Part shown: positions 19,315 through 27,656 of the stretch, in pieces
Layout of the letters: every line of letters starts with the position of its first letter
How positions within the stretch are numbered: the stretch's first letter is position 1
From: an uncultured Rhodospirillaceae bacterium
GTDB taxonomy: Bacteria; Pseudomonadota; Alphaproteobacteria; SP197
DNA: 33,813 nucleotides
NCBI GenBank assembly: GCA_937880925.1
Contig: CALGGB010000092.1
Span: 1-33,813 of the forward strand
Direction of reading: 5' to 3'
Position numbers and translations under genes: made by a program
Notes under the pieces: model-generated
Told to the model about the DNA's origin: nothing
The model's database searches: none
What the model saw: only the letters and a program-made list of their open reading frames with translations

Positions 19315-19821
19315 ATGGCTGATGTGTTGGCTGGCATCGAAGCTGAGATTCCAGGCTTGCGTCGCTTTGCTATGTTCCTGTGCCGCGACCGTGACCGTGC
19401 CGACGATCTGGTCCAGGAATGCCTGGCCCGCGCGCTCGCCAAAATCGACTCATGGACCCCTGGAACCAATCTTCGTGCATGGTTGTTCACCATACTGCGC
19501 AACGTGCACCTCAATGACGTGCGCCGGGAAGGCCGGGCGCCTTTCGTTCCGGATACGAGCGAGGCCGGAACATTAGGCAGTGCGGCCGCCAGTCAGGAGG
19601 CCGATGTGTCCCTGAACGAGCTGGGCCGGATCTTTGGTGGCCTTTCACCCGAGCACCGGCAAATTCTGGTCCTGATTGCGGTCGAGGGGTTCGCCTATGA
19701 GGAGGCGGCGCAAATCTGCGCGATACCCATCGGTACCGTGCGGTCGCGCCTATCACGAGCGCGTGAAACCCTGCGCCAGGCGCTGCAGGGGACGGGCATG
19801 CTGCCCGATTCGAGCGAATGA
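19315..19821 (+). CDS. ECF RNA polymerase sigma factor
   Basis: 168 aa. Sigma region 2 is at residues 10-75 (DDLVQECLARAL, then LRAWLFTILRNVHLND) and region 4 at 108-158 (LSPEHRQILVLIAVEGF, then IGTVRSRLSRARETL). Only these two regions are present, as in extracytoplasmic function sigma factors. The next gene, overlapping by 4 nt, encodes a membrane anti-sigma factor, so activity is probably held by membrane sequestration. There is no PhyR or NepR nearby, so it is unlikely to be the general stress EcfG. GGGGACATCGTGAGCG precedes the ATG. Confidence 0.93.
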   Translation: MADVLAGIEAEIPGLRRFAMFLCRDRDRADDLVQECLARALAKIDSWTPGTNLRAWLFTILRNVHLNDVRREGRAPFVPDTSEAGTLGSAAASQEADVSLNELGRIFGGLSPEHRQILVLIAVEGFAYEEAAQICAIPIGTVRSRLSRARETLRQALQGTGMLPDSSE

Positions 19822-20669
19822 CCATGGAACACAGCAACAGAATAGACGACGAGCAGCTCCTGGACCTTCTTGACGGGCGCCTTTCCGGGCAGGCCCGCGA
19901 GGACGTCATGGCCGCCCTGAGGGCCGATTCCGAAGAAGCGGTGCGGATCGTGGAACTGATGGCCAACGACATTGCGCTGCGCCGTCTGGGCGAGCGCATG
20001 CTCGAGCGCGACGTGCCCCAGCGGCTGGGCGCGATGCTCGATGCAGCCCGCGGCGACCTCGATACCATTGCGCAGCAGCGGCGCCCCGCACGGCAGGCGT
20101 CCGCCCGCGGGCCGCTGCGCAAGCTGGCGCGCCCGCTTGCCGCCAGCATGATTTTCCTGCTGGGTCTGGGTCTGGGCTGGTACGGCTACGACAGGATGGT
20201 GCCGCGCCTGACCGACAACGACATCGCCTACAGCGATGCCATGACGGCCTTCTCCTTCTACATCGATGAACCCGGTGCCCCGCTCCAGTTCAGCCACGAG
20301 CAGCTTGATGATTTCCTGCCGCGCGTGCGTGAGGCGCTGGGCCGTGACCTGTCACCGCCGGACCTCGCCGCACAGGGCTTCGAATTCTTCACCGCGCGTC
20401 TGCTGCCGGGCACCGGCGGCCAAGCCGTGATGTACCTCTACCAGAACATCTCGGACCCGGCCGATCGCATCGGCATCTATGTCTGGCGCATGCGTACCGA
20501 CGGCAGGCCCGCGGGCCCCTTGCCGCGCGACCAGGGCCAGTTCGTGTCCCGCTCCTGGAACGACGATGACCTGGGCTACACCCTGCTCTCGACCCCCGGA
20601 GACCGGGATTTCGACCTGCTGGAAGGCGACATCCGCAATCACTTCATGCCGGTCCTCACCGACGGCTGA
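19818..20669 (+). CDS. Membrane anti-sigma factor
   Basis: 283 aa. Residues 1-100 are cytoplasmic, beginning with DEQLLDLLDGRLSGQ, the usual opening of anti-sigma domains; no HxxxCxxC zinc motif is present, so it is not a ZAS-type redox sensor of the ChrR kind. One membrane span covers about residues 106-124, and a periplasmic domain of 155 residues follows. The ATG overlaps the sigma stop (ATGA); a second ATG 6 nt on is possible. The signal it senses is unknown, and no regulatory protease gene is in view. Confidence 0.88.
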   Translation: MTMEHSNRIDDEQLLDLLDGRLSGQAREDVMAALRADSEEAVRIVELMANDIALRRLGERMLERDVPQRLGAMLDAARGDLDTIAQQRRPARQASARGPLRKLARPLAASMIFLLGLGLGWYGYDRMVPRLTDNDIAYSDAMTAFSFYIDEPGAPLQFSHEQLDDFLPRVREALGRDLSPPDLAAQGFEFFTARLLPGTGGQAVMYLYQNISDPADRIGIYVWRMRTDGRPAGPLPRDQGQFVSRSWNDDDLGYTLLSTPGDRDFDLLEGDIRNHFMPVLTDG

Positions 20670-20682
20670 CGCCGAAACGCAA

Positions 20683-20713
20683 CGCGCCCCGCACGGAAGC
20701 CGTACGGGGCGCG
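20683..20713. terminator. Terminator-like hairpin between anti-sigma and SOD genes
   Basis: CGCGCCCCG and CGGGGCGCG pair over 9 bp, then after one mismatch ACGG pairs with CCGT, closing a 3-nt loop. It sits between convergent genes and is flanked by CCGAAACGCAAC, identical to the flank of the hairpin at 6028-6058. It probably serves both directions. Confidence 0.7.
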
Positions 20714-20750
20714 AGTACCGTACCGGCACCAGGGCCGGCATCAGCCAGGA

Positions 20751-21422
20751 TCAGGAAGCCTTCTGCTTCTTGGCAAAGGCTTCCTGGGCGTCGCCATAGC
20801 TACGCGCGCCGGTCTGGTTGCCTTCGCCCTGGTTGGCGAAGTTCTCGGCCGCAAACTCCCAGTTCACCAGCTTGTCGAGGAAGGTCTCGACATACTTCGG
20901 CCGGGCGTTGCGATGGTCGATGTAATAGGCATGCTCCCAGACATCGAGCGTCAGCAGCGGATGCTGACCATGCACGATGGGCGTGTCGGCATTGCCGGTG
21001 TTGGTGACCTTCAGCTTGCCGGCCTCGATCACCAGCCAGGCCCAGCCGGAGCCGAACTGGCCCGTCGCCGCCTCGGTGAACTTCTTGGCGAAATCGTCGT
21101 AGGAGCCGAAATCAGCCTCGATCTGGCGGCCCAGGGAATCGGAAGGCTTGCCGCCGCCATCGGGCGAGAAGCACTTCCACTGGAAGCTGTGGTTCCAGTG
21201 CTGGGCGGCGTTGTTGAACAGCCCCTGCTTGCCTTCCTTGTCGGCGTGATGGATCACGCGCTCCAGATCCCAGTCGGCCATCGGGGTATCCTTGACGGCG
21301 TCGTTGAGCTTGGAGACGTAAGTCGCGTGATGCTTGCCGTGATGATACTCGAAGGTTTCCTTCGACATATGCGGCTCAAGGGCGTCCTTGGCGTAGGGCA
21401 GGTCAGGCAGTTTGAAAGTCAT
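20751..21422 (-). CDS. sodB: Superoxide dismutase, Fe type
   Basis: 223 aa. Metal ligands are His27 (in HHGKHH), His78 (WNHSF), Asp160 and His164 (DVWEHAYYIDH). Gln74 in FNNAAQHWNH is the Fe-type outer-sphere residue, in contrast to the GG of Mn enzymes. No signal peptide, so cytoplasmic. GAGGAGCGAC precedes the ATG. A second SOD gene lies 108 nt upstream in the same direction; the products share the same architecture and were probably produced by duplication long ago. Confidence 0.96.
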   Translation of the reverse strand: MTFKLPDLPYAKDALEPHMSKETFEYHHGKHHATYVSKLNDAVKDTPMADWDLERVIHHADKEGKQGLFNNAAQHWNHSFQWKCFSPDGGGKPSDSLGRQIEADFGSYDDFAKKFTEAATGQFGSGWAWLVIEAGKLKVTNTGNADTPIVHGQHPLLTLDVWEHAYYIDHRNARPKYVETFLDKLVNWEFAAENFANQGEGNQTGARSYGDAQEAFAKKQKAS

Positions 21423-21530
21423 GATGTCGCTCCTCGTATTTTGGGATGTAGCGGCTTTGACCGCTCTTTGGACGGATAACGAACGGGGCCCTGGATCGTT
21501 GCCGAGACTGGTCCGGCTACGACGCAGGCG

Positions 21531-22214
21531 TCAGCCCGGGTTCTGGTCGCCGAGACCGCTTTCGGCAAAGGCCTCGCGCACCTCGCGGTAACGGTTGGCC
21601 TTCCAGTTTCCCTCGCCGGCATCCTCGAAATTCGCGGCAGCGAACTCCCAGTTCACGAGCTGCTCCAGATAGGTGTCGACGAAGGCGCCACGGTCGTTCT
21701 GGTGGTCGAGATAGTAGGCATGCTCCCAGACATCCAGGGTGAGCAGCGGCTGAAGACCATGGGCGACCGGCGTGTCGGCGTTCGACGTCGTGATGATGCG
21801 CAGATGACCGGCATCAATCACCAGCCATGCCCATCCCGCGCCGAATTGCCCGAGCGCGGCTTCCTTGAATTGCCTGTTGAAGCTGGCGAGATCGCCGAAG
21901 TCGCGCTCCAGCGCCAGGGCCAGTTCGCCGATCGGCGCCCCGCCGCCGCGCGGCGCCAGGCTGAGCCAGAAAAAGGCGTGGTTCCAGGCCTGCGCAGCGT
22001 TGTTGAAGACCGCCTTGAGGTCGTCGTTGCCGCAGGTCTCCTGCACGACCTCACGCAGCTCGCGCTCGGCAAAACCCGTGCCCTCGACCAGGCCGTTGAG
22101 CTTGTCGATGTAACCCTGGTGATGCTTGCCGTGGTGCAGCGCCAGCGTGCGGCGCGACATGTGCGGTTCCAGTTCGTCCAGAGCATAGGGCAGCTCCGGG
22201 AGTTGAAACGCCAT
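21531..22214 (-). CDS. Superoxide dismutase, Fe type, second copy
   Basis: 227 aa. Ligands are His27, His79, Asp161 and His165, with Fe-type Gln75 (FNNAAQAWNHAFFW). It differs clearly from the neighbouring SOD around residues 45-70 (adding a short loop with Cys61) and at the C-terminus, so this is an old paralog. The RBS region is AAAGGGGGAAACC directly before the ATG; the same 15 bases precede the small PLDc_N gene just upstream. Confidence 0.95.
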   Translation of the reverse strand: MAFQLPELPYALDELEPHMSRRTLALHHGKHHQGYIDKLNGLVEGTGFAERELREVVQETCGNDDLKAVFNNAAQAWNHAFFWLSLAPRGGGAPIGELALALERDFGDLASFNRQFKEAALGQFGAGWAWLVIDAGHLRIITTSNADTPVAHGLQPLLTLDVWEHAYYLDHQNDRGAFVDTYLEQLVNWEFAAANFEDAGEGNWKANRYREVREAFAESGLGDQNPG

Positions 22215-22355
22215 GGTTTCCCCCTTTGTTAGGTCTCATTGAATGTGCCCTCGTCCATTTGGGACAAGTGCCGGGGGTTACAAGCCACAGGCGCGCGACA
22301 TTTCAGCGACAGGTCGCCCAGAGTCCATCGCGTGACGGTTACAGCCGGTTGGCTG

Positions 22356-22544
22356 TCAGGCGCGAGAAGCGCCGCGCGGCCCGAACAGAAGCCAGCAGAT
22401 GAAGCCAATCACCTGGAAAATCAGGATGCCCAGAATCCAGAGCACCTTGCCGCCGGTGGAGGCGCTGCTCTGGACGACGTTGACGATGGCCCAGATATCC
22501 AGCGCCAGGATGATCAGGCCGAGAATGCCGCCTGTGTATTCCAT
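22356..22544 (-). CDS. PLDc_N domain mini membrane protein
   Basis: 62 aa with two membrane spans (about residues 5-24 and 34-54) joined by a short polar loop, ending in FGPRGASRA. The ALDIWAIVNVVQS opening and WLLFGPR close match the phospholipase D nuclease N-terminal (cardiolipin synthase N-terminal) family, which occurs as free-standing small proteins. Function is unknown. It starts behind AAAGGGGGAAACCATC and lies between the amidohydrolase and SOD genes in the same direction. Confidence 0.85.
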   Translation of the reverse strand: MEYTGGILGLIILALDIWAIVNVVQSSASTGGKVLWILGILIFQVIGFICWLLFGPRGASRA

Positions 22545-22567
22545 GATGGTTTCCCCCTTTTGGGATT

Positions 22568-24007
22568 TCAGTGACGCCGCGTGCGGAACGTGAGCGGCGC
22601 GACCTGCAGCGCATGGCGCTTCAGCCGGTCGCGTTGTGGCACCTTTTCGAGCGCGCGCGCCTGAACCTCGGAGAGATGGTGCGCCACCTCACCCATGTCC
22701 ATGGTCGTTAAACGCCCATTCTCGACAGCACGTTCCCCGTCGACCCAGACATCGCGCACGGCACGGTCCGCGGCGGTGTAGATCAGGCTGCGGATCGGAT
22801 CATAGACCGGCATCATGCTGGCCTCGTCGAGCGCGATGGTGACCAGGTCGGCCTTGGCACCGGGCGCCAGGCGGCCGATGTCGTTGCGCATGAGCGCCTT
22901 TGCGCCGCCCACGGTGGCGGCGTTGAAGATATCGGCGGTGCTGACCGCATGCATGTTCTGCGCGGCAACCCGGCACATGATGGCCGCCGTGCGCATCTCC
23001 TCCAGCATGTTGTGGGGATGGGTATCGGTGCCGATCGCCATGTTGATACCGGCTTCCAGATACTTGCCGAAGTGCTCCAGCGTGATGCCGTAGCGGCTGA
23101 AGGGCGTGGGGCAATGGGCGACCGAGGTGCCGTGGTCGGCGATCAGGCCGATGTCGGCCCGCGTCGACCAGTGCAGCCAGGAATGGTGATCGAGGAACAG
23201 GCCGTGGCCCAGGGTGACATCCGGACCCAGCATCCTCTCCTTGGCCAGAAGCTGCACCTGACTGACACCGTGGCGGCGCGTGATCTCCAGGAACTCCATC
23301 ATGGCTTCACCTGCGTGGAGCTGGAACGGCAGGCCGCGTTCGCGCGCCATGGCCAGGCTGTCGCCAATCAGGGACAGCGAGCAGGTGTCGATCGCCATCG
23401 GCGCGACGACCGCGGCGAGTCGCCCGCTGTTGTGACCCATGGCGGCATCGATGACGCCGACCGCCTCCTCCATGTCGGCCCGCCCGTCGTCGTCCTTCCA
23501 GTCGTACTTCAGCTCATGGCCGTTGTCGGTGCGCCAGGACGCCGACTGGTAGAGCGGGGCCAGGAAGGCGCGCAGACCCGATGCCGCCGCGGCATCCACC
23601 CAGTTGGGAAACGGAAAGCACATGTCCACATAGGTCGTGACACCCGAGAGCAGCATTTCGCCATAGGCGTAACGCGCGGCCCAGACCTTGTCCTCGGGCG
23701 CGGGCGTGAAGAGGTTCCAGCCGTCGTAGAGCGCGGAGAGGTAGAGCTGCGGATTGCCCAGCTCCTCGCGCACGCTCTTGAACGCGGGCATCGTGGAGGG
23801 GTGGGTGTGCATGTTGATCAGGCCCGGCATGACCATGCGCGAACGCCCGGAAAGCTCGAAATCGGCCGTGCCCTCGAACTGGCCGCCGACCTGGATGATG
23901 CGGTCGTCGTCGAAGGCGACATCGGCGCCCTGGAGATAGACGTGGCAATCCTCGTCCTCGTCCCAGGCGATCACCCAGTCGGCGTTGCGGATCAGCGTGA
24001 TGGTCAT
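22568..24007 (-). CDS. Amidohydrolase (TRZ/ATZ-type deaminase family)
   Basis: 479 aa metal-dependent hydrolase. HxH is at His67 and His69 (GLINMHTHPS); later ligands are seen in FQLHAGEAMMEF, LGHGLFLDHH and IGTDTHPHN. This is the set found in cytosine/guanine, chlorotriazine and S-adenosylhomocysteine deaminases. An N-terminal beta-sandwich with NADWVI and VMPGL is typical. The exact substrate cannot be assigned; nothing nearby suggests a pathway. The start at 24007 follows GAGAGGAACGCC; an upstream frame to 24043 lacks similarity. Confidence 0.9.
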   Translation of the reverse strand: MTITLIRNADWVIAWDEDEDCHVYLQGADVAFDDDRIIQVGGQFEGTADFELSGRSRMVMPGLINMHTHPSTMPAFKSVREELGNPQLYLSALYDGWNLFTPAPEDKVWAARYAYGEMLLSGVTTYVDMCFPFPNWVDAAAASGLRAFLAPLYQSASWRTDNGHELKYDWKDDDGRADMEEAVGVIDAAMGHNSGRLAAVVAPMAIDTCSLSLIGDSLAMARERGLPFQLHAGEAMMEFLEITRRHGVSQVQLLAKERMLGPDVTLGHGLFLDHHSWLHWSTRADIGLIADHGTSVAHCPTPFSRYGITLEHFGKYLEAGINMAIGTDTHPHNMLEEMRTAAIMCRVAAQNMHAVSTADIFNAATVGGAKALMRNDIGRLAPGAKADLVTIALDEASMMPVYDPIRSLIYTAADRAVRDVWVDGERAVENGRLTTMDMGEVAHHLSEVQARALEKVPQRDRLKRHALQVAPLTFRTRRH

Positions 24008-24065
24008 GGCGTTCCTCTCTCGGCTTGCGCGCCAGCTTGGCACCCCCTTGCCGCCTGCTGCAATG

Positions 24066-24093
24066 TGATCGCGATCAATTCCGGTACGGTACC
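24066..24093. promoter_or_regulatory. Two palindromes between divergent genes
   Basis: TGATCGCGATCA (24066-24077) and GGTAC-G-GTACC (24083-24093) are perfect palindromes 5 nt apart in the 173-nt region between the amidohydrolase and the secreted repeat protein. Operator sites are possible; no regulator gene is adjacent. Confidence 0.35.
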
Positions 24094-24180
24094 AGGCGCA
24101 ACGCGGGTTTTCGGCGCTGTGCGTGCTGGCTACACTGTGTGCGACAACAAGCCGGGACCGGCAACGAGGGGAACCACGCC

Positions 24181-24801
24181 ATGATCCGCCGCCTGTTTTT
24201 CACGATCGCATGCGCCGGCGCGCTGCTTGCCGCCATGGCTCCGGGATCGGGCGCCCGTGCCGGCATCCAGGATTTCGAGGTAGTGAACCAGGGCAGCAAT
24301 GCGATCTGGTACATCTATGTCTCGCCCAACAGTTCCGATAGCTGGGAACAGGATGTTCTGGGCGAGGACGTGCTGATGCCGGGCATGAAGATTCCGGTTT
24401 ACCTCAACGGCTACGGCAACCATTGCTTCTTCGACATCAAGGTCGAGGACAGCCAGGGTTACGCCGAGGAGTATTACGACGTCGATCTGTGCAACGTCCG
24501 CACCGTGTATTTTCCGTCCAGCACGCCGACCACGAACAAGGGCGGCGGCGAGCAGATCACCGTGGTCAACAACGGCTCCACGGCGGTCTGGTATATCCAT
24601 GTCTCGCCCAATTACTCCGAAAGCTGGGACCAGGACGTGCTGGGCGAGGACGTGCTGATGCCGGGCATGCAGATCCCGATCACCCTGACGGGCTACAACG
24701 GTCACTGCTTCTTCGACGTGAAGGTCGAGGATTCCAACGGCTATGCCCTGGAATACTACGACGTGAACGTCTGCAATTCGGACTACGTCTATTTCCCCTG
24801 A
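24181..24801 (+). CDS. Secreted protein of two tandem ~81-residue domains
   Basis: 206 aa. A signal peptide covers residues 1-27 (MIRRLFF, hydrophobic core, cleavage near ARA). Residues 32-112 and 126-206 align without gaps, about 58 of 81 identical, joined by a Thr/Gly-rich linker. Each unit has a VVN start, WYI.VSPN, a block of 13 identical residues ending PGM, an HCFFD segment and two cysteines (82/104 and 176/198) suited to an intradomain disulfide. The protein is acidic and Tyr-rich. Single-domain relatives with the VSP...W...LG...L.PG pattern occur in many bacteria but have no known function. GAGGGGAACC precedes the ATG. Its end overlaps the opposite GNAT gene by 13 nt. Confidence 0.82.
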   Translation: MIRRLFFTIACAGALLAAMAPGSGARAGIQDFEVVNQGSNAIWYIYVSPNSSDSWEQDVLGEDVLMPGMKIPVYLNGYGNHCFFDIKVEDSQGYAEEYYDVDLCNVRTVYFPSSTPTTNKGGGEQITVVNNGSTAVWYIHVSPNYSESWDQDVLGEDVLMPGMQIPITLTGYNGHCFFDVKVEDSNGYALEYYDVNVCNSDYVYFP

Positions 24802-25298
24802 GGTGAGGCCGGCAGCGCCATCTCCATCAGCGCGACACGCTTGGTCCCGCCTTCGGTTTCCTGATGCCCGACGATGCGGAAGCCGAGAGCTTCATGGAAG
24901 GCGAGCGATGCGGGATTGGCCGGGCGTTCGTTGACCTCGCAGGCGAGCAGCTCCGTGCGGCCTGCGGCATGGTCGCGCAGGGCGCGGTAGAGCGCCTTGC
25001 CCAGCCCGGCGCCGCGGCAGGCGGCATCGACCACGACACGGTCGACATAGAGAAAGTCATCGTGGCGGCCATCGAACCAGCGGTAGTTCGGGCTGGCATA
25101 GGAAGCGCCGGGGCCGAAGGCGATCAGGCCTCCGGCCGCGCGGCCCTCGTGCTCCACCGCCGCGGTCCATGCCGCCTCGCCGAGCAGGGCGACCAGCGCC
25201 CCCTCGTCGAGTGCATTGACGTGGGGCACCGCGGCATTGTTGAGCGGCAGGAACCAGCCCGCGTCCGCCGCCGTCAGCGCCCGCACGGCAGCACTCAC
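24789..25298 (-). CDS. GNAT family N-acetyltransferase
   Basis: 169 aa. The acetyl-CoA motif A is seen as VDRVVVDAACRGAGLGKALY (R95-G-A-G-L-G100), with ACEVNERPANPASLAFHEALGF later, the standard GNAT motif B region. The substrate is unknown. The GTG at 25298 overlaps the stop of the serine hydrolase gene (GTGA), so it is the last gene of a four-gene operon. The stop lies inside the end of the opposite-strand secreted protein gene. Confidence 0.88.
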   Translation of the reverse strand: MSAAVRALTAADAGWFLPLNNAAVPHVNALDEGALVALLGEAAWTAAVEHEGRAAGGLIAFGPGASYASPNYRWFDGRHDDFLYVDRVVVDAACRGAGLGKALYRALRDHAAGRTELLACEVNERPANPASLAFHEALGFRIVGHQETEGGTKRVALMEMALPASPQGK

Positions 25299-26488
25299 GG
25301 CGCCAGGGCCTTGCCGATGGCCTGGAAGCAGCGGGCGGTGTCGCGGTCGACCGCCTCGTCGGTCGGCAGCGGCTGGCTGGCGAACTTGGCGATGACCAGG
25401 CTGGCGGCCGGATCGATCCACAGGTACTGGCCGAAGACACCGATGCCCGTGTAGGCGCCGTGGTCGTCGCCCATGACCCACCACTTGTTGCGGTAGCTGC
25501 CCTTGGGGTTGCCTGCCGCCGATTCACCGGCCTTCCAGGCTTTCTTGTCGCCGTTGAAGCGGCTGTCGGCGACCCAGGAGACGGGCACCACCTGGCGGCC
25601 GTTGGCCTGGCCGTTTTCCAGCATCATCTGGCCGACACGGGCGAGGTCGCGCAGGGTGAGGCAGACGCCACCCGCGGCACGGCCCGCGCCAAAACGGTCG
25701 ACCGCGACATAACCGTCGAACTCCGCGCCGATCTTCTGCCACAGCTCACGGCTGACCAGCTCGGCGTAGGACACGCCGGAGGCCCGCTCGAGCACCCAGC
25801 CCAGCATGTCGGTGCAGGGGGAAACGTAGTGGAACGCCGCGCCGTGTTTGCCCTTCTTCTTGAGCGTGCAGAGCCAGCTCCGCAGATCACCCGACTTGTT
25901 CTTGGCGCTGGGTGGTTTCCAGCCGGAGACCTCGCGGTAATCAGTGATCGGACCGGCTGCGGCAAGATAATCCTCGGTGAAGTCGGTACCGACAGTCATG
26001 TCCAGCAGGTGCTGCAGCGTGCAGTCGGCAAAGGCCGAACCCTTCACCTCCGGGATGAGGTGGGTAATGCCCTGCGACGGATCGAGCTTGCCCTGCTCGA
26101 CCAGGATGCCGACGACGAGCGCCGTGATCGACTTCGAGACCGACATCAGGATGTGCGGGCGATGGGCGGCCAGATCGTTGCGGTACTGCTCGGCGATGAT
26201 GCAGCCGTGGTGGATCGCCATGAAGCCGTCGGTCTGGGTGTCGTCGAGGAACTGGGCAACCGTGCGCTTCTTGTCGGCGTGGTTCCTGAAGGTGATCTGC
26301 GAGAGATCCTCGGCCGCGCGCGGCAGCTCCCACACCGGGCCGGTGCCGCGCCAGATCGGCGCGCTGGGGATCAGTTCGCTGACATGCTGGAAGGCCCAGC
26401 GGTTGAACGGCGGCGTGCGCCAGTTCTCAAGGGTCACCATCGTGTCGCCCTCGGCGGGGAAGGTCTTCATCAGGTCGTGCTCGGGCAT
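25295..26488 (-). CDS. Serine hydrolase 1 (class C beta-lactamase/NylB-like family)
   Basis: 397 aa. The nucleophile motif SVSK is at Ser116-Lys119 and the catalytic Tyr is probably Tyr221 (FHYVSPCTDMLGW). Both spacing and length are close to 6-aminohexanoate-dimer hydrolase and related esterases, and no signal peptide is seen, so it is likely cytoplasmic. Residues 1-80 form an extra N-terminal region with PFNRWAFQHV and a GTGPVWELPR turn shared by all three neighbours. The ATG at 26488 has GGAGG upstream and lies 1 nt behind the next gene's stop. Beta-lactam hydrolysis should not be assumed; amide or ester substrates are more likely. Confidence 0.88.
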   Translation of the reverse strand: MPEHDLMKTFPAEGDTMVTLENWRTPPFNRWAFQHVSELIPSAPIWRGTGPVWELPRAAEDLSQITFRNHADKKRTVAQFLDDTQTDGFMAIHHGCIIAEQYRNDLAAHRPHILMSVSKSITALVVGILVEQGKLDPSQGITHLIPEVKGSAFADCTLQHLLDMTVGTDFTEDYLAAAGPITDYREVSGWKPPSAKNKSGDLRSWLCTLKKKGKHGAAFHYVSPCTDMLGWVLERASGVSYAELVSRELWQKIGAEFDGYVAVDRFGAGRAAGGVCLTLRDLARVGQMMLENGQANGRQVVPVSWVADSRFNGDKKAWKAGESAAGNPKGSYRNKWWVMGDDHGAYTGIGVFGQYLWIDPAASLVIAKFASQPLPTDEAVDRDTARCFQAIGKALAP

Positions 26489-26489
26489 G

Positions 26490-27656
26490 TCATCCTCCGT
26501 GAAGGTTTGGGCCGTGAAGGGCGTGGGCGATGGCGTGGAAGGTGCGGAACATCTCCTCGAACCGCGCATCTTCATCGCCGGAAAAGCAGCTTAGCCGGGC
26601 AACCACGACTTCGGCCACAGGGTCGACAAAGACGCTCTGGCCGAAGGCACCGGCGGTGAAGTAGGGGCGGTGGGGGTGGCTGAAGTCGACGTACCAGCAG
26701 GAACGGTAGCGGTGGCCGGGCATCATGGCGGCCATGGTACCGGCATCCCAGGCCGTGGCATCGCCGTTGGTCTGCATGTCGGCGATCCAGGCGGCGGGAA
26801 CGATCCGGCGGCCGCCGACCGCGCCGCCCAGGCGGTGCAGTTCGCCGAAACGAGCAAGATCGCGCAGGGCGACGTTGAGACCGCCCTCGGTCTGGCTGGC
26901 ACCCCGGCTGTCGCGCACCAGATGGCCGTCGAACTCCGCACCCAAGGGCTGCCAGATCAGCCGTGACAACAGATCGGCGAACCGCTCGCCTGTCGCGGCC
27001 TCCAGCACCCAGCCCAGCACCACGGCATTGGGCGAGACATAGTGGAACGGCCCGCCGTGGGGCGGGCGGGCGCGCATGGTCGGCAGGAAGTCCGCCAGAC
27101 AGTCGGGCGCGCCGGGGCGGATCGGCGGGCGCCAGCCGCAGGCAGCATCCATGTAGGCGAAGTCGCTTTGTGGATCGTCATAGTCCTCGGAGAAGTCGAG
27201 GCCGACGCGCATGTCGAGCAGGTGGCGCACCGTGGCGCCCTCGTAGGCGGTACCCTTCAGGGCAGGCAGGAAGTCCGTGACGCGACCTGTTTCCGCCAAC
27301 GCGCCGCCATCGATCAGGATGCCCGCGAGGGTGCCGGTGAAGGACTTGGTGGTCGACATCAGGATGTGGCTGTCGCCCGGCGCCATGCCGTTGCCATAGG
27401 CCTCGTGGACCAGCCTTCCGCGATGGAGCACGGCGATGCCGTCGACATCGCTCGCGGCATCGAGTTCGGCGAGCATGGCGCTGCGCCCGCCTGCGAGCGG
27501 CACCTGCAGCGCGCCCAGGCCGACATCATGGCGCGGCAGCTCCCACACCGGCCCCTCGCCGCGCGAGACCGTCGCCACAGGCAGCAGTTCCGGCACATGG
27601 TGGAACCCCCAGGCGCTGTGTGGCGCGTCCTGGAAGTTGGTCGCGGTGACGCTCAC
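26490..27656 (-). CDS. Serine hydrolase 2 (class C beta-lactamase/NylB-like family)
   Basis: 388 aa. STTK at Ser101-Lys104 and FHYVSPNAVVLGWVLE give the nucleophile, Lys and Tyr. It is shorter at the N-terminus than its neighbours but keeps the WGFHHVPELLP and GPVWELPR region. The GTG at 27656 overlaps the stop of hydrolase 3 (GTGA), and no good RBS is seen, so translation probably depends on that coupling. If hydrolase 3 is truly frameshifted, ribosomes would stop early there and expression of this gene could suffer. Confidence 0.87.
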   Translation of the reverse strand: MSVTATNFQDAPHSAWGFHHVPELLPVATVSRGEGPVWELPRHDVGLGALQVPLAGGRSAMLAELDAASDVDGIAVLHRGRLVHEAYGNGMAPGDSHILMSTTKSFTGTLAGILIDGGALAETGRVTDFLPALKGTAYEGATVRHLLDMRVGLDFSEDYDDPQSDFAYMDAACGWRPPIRPGAPDCLADFLPTMRARPPHGGPFHYVSPNAVVLGWVLEAATGERFADLLSRLIWQPLGAEFDGHLVRDSRGASQTEGGLNVALRDLARFGELHRLGGAVGGRRIVPAAWIADMQTNGDATAWDAGTMAAMMPGHRYRSCWYVDFSHPHRPYFTAGAFGQSVFVDPVAEVVVARLSCFSGDEDARFEEMFRTFHAIAHALHGPNLHGG

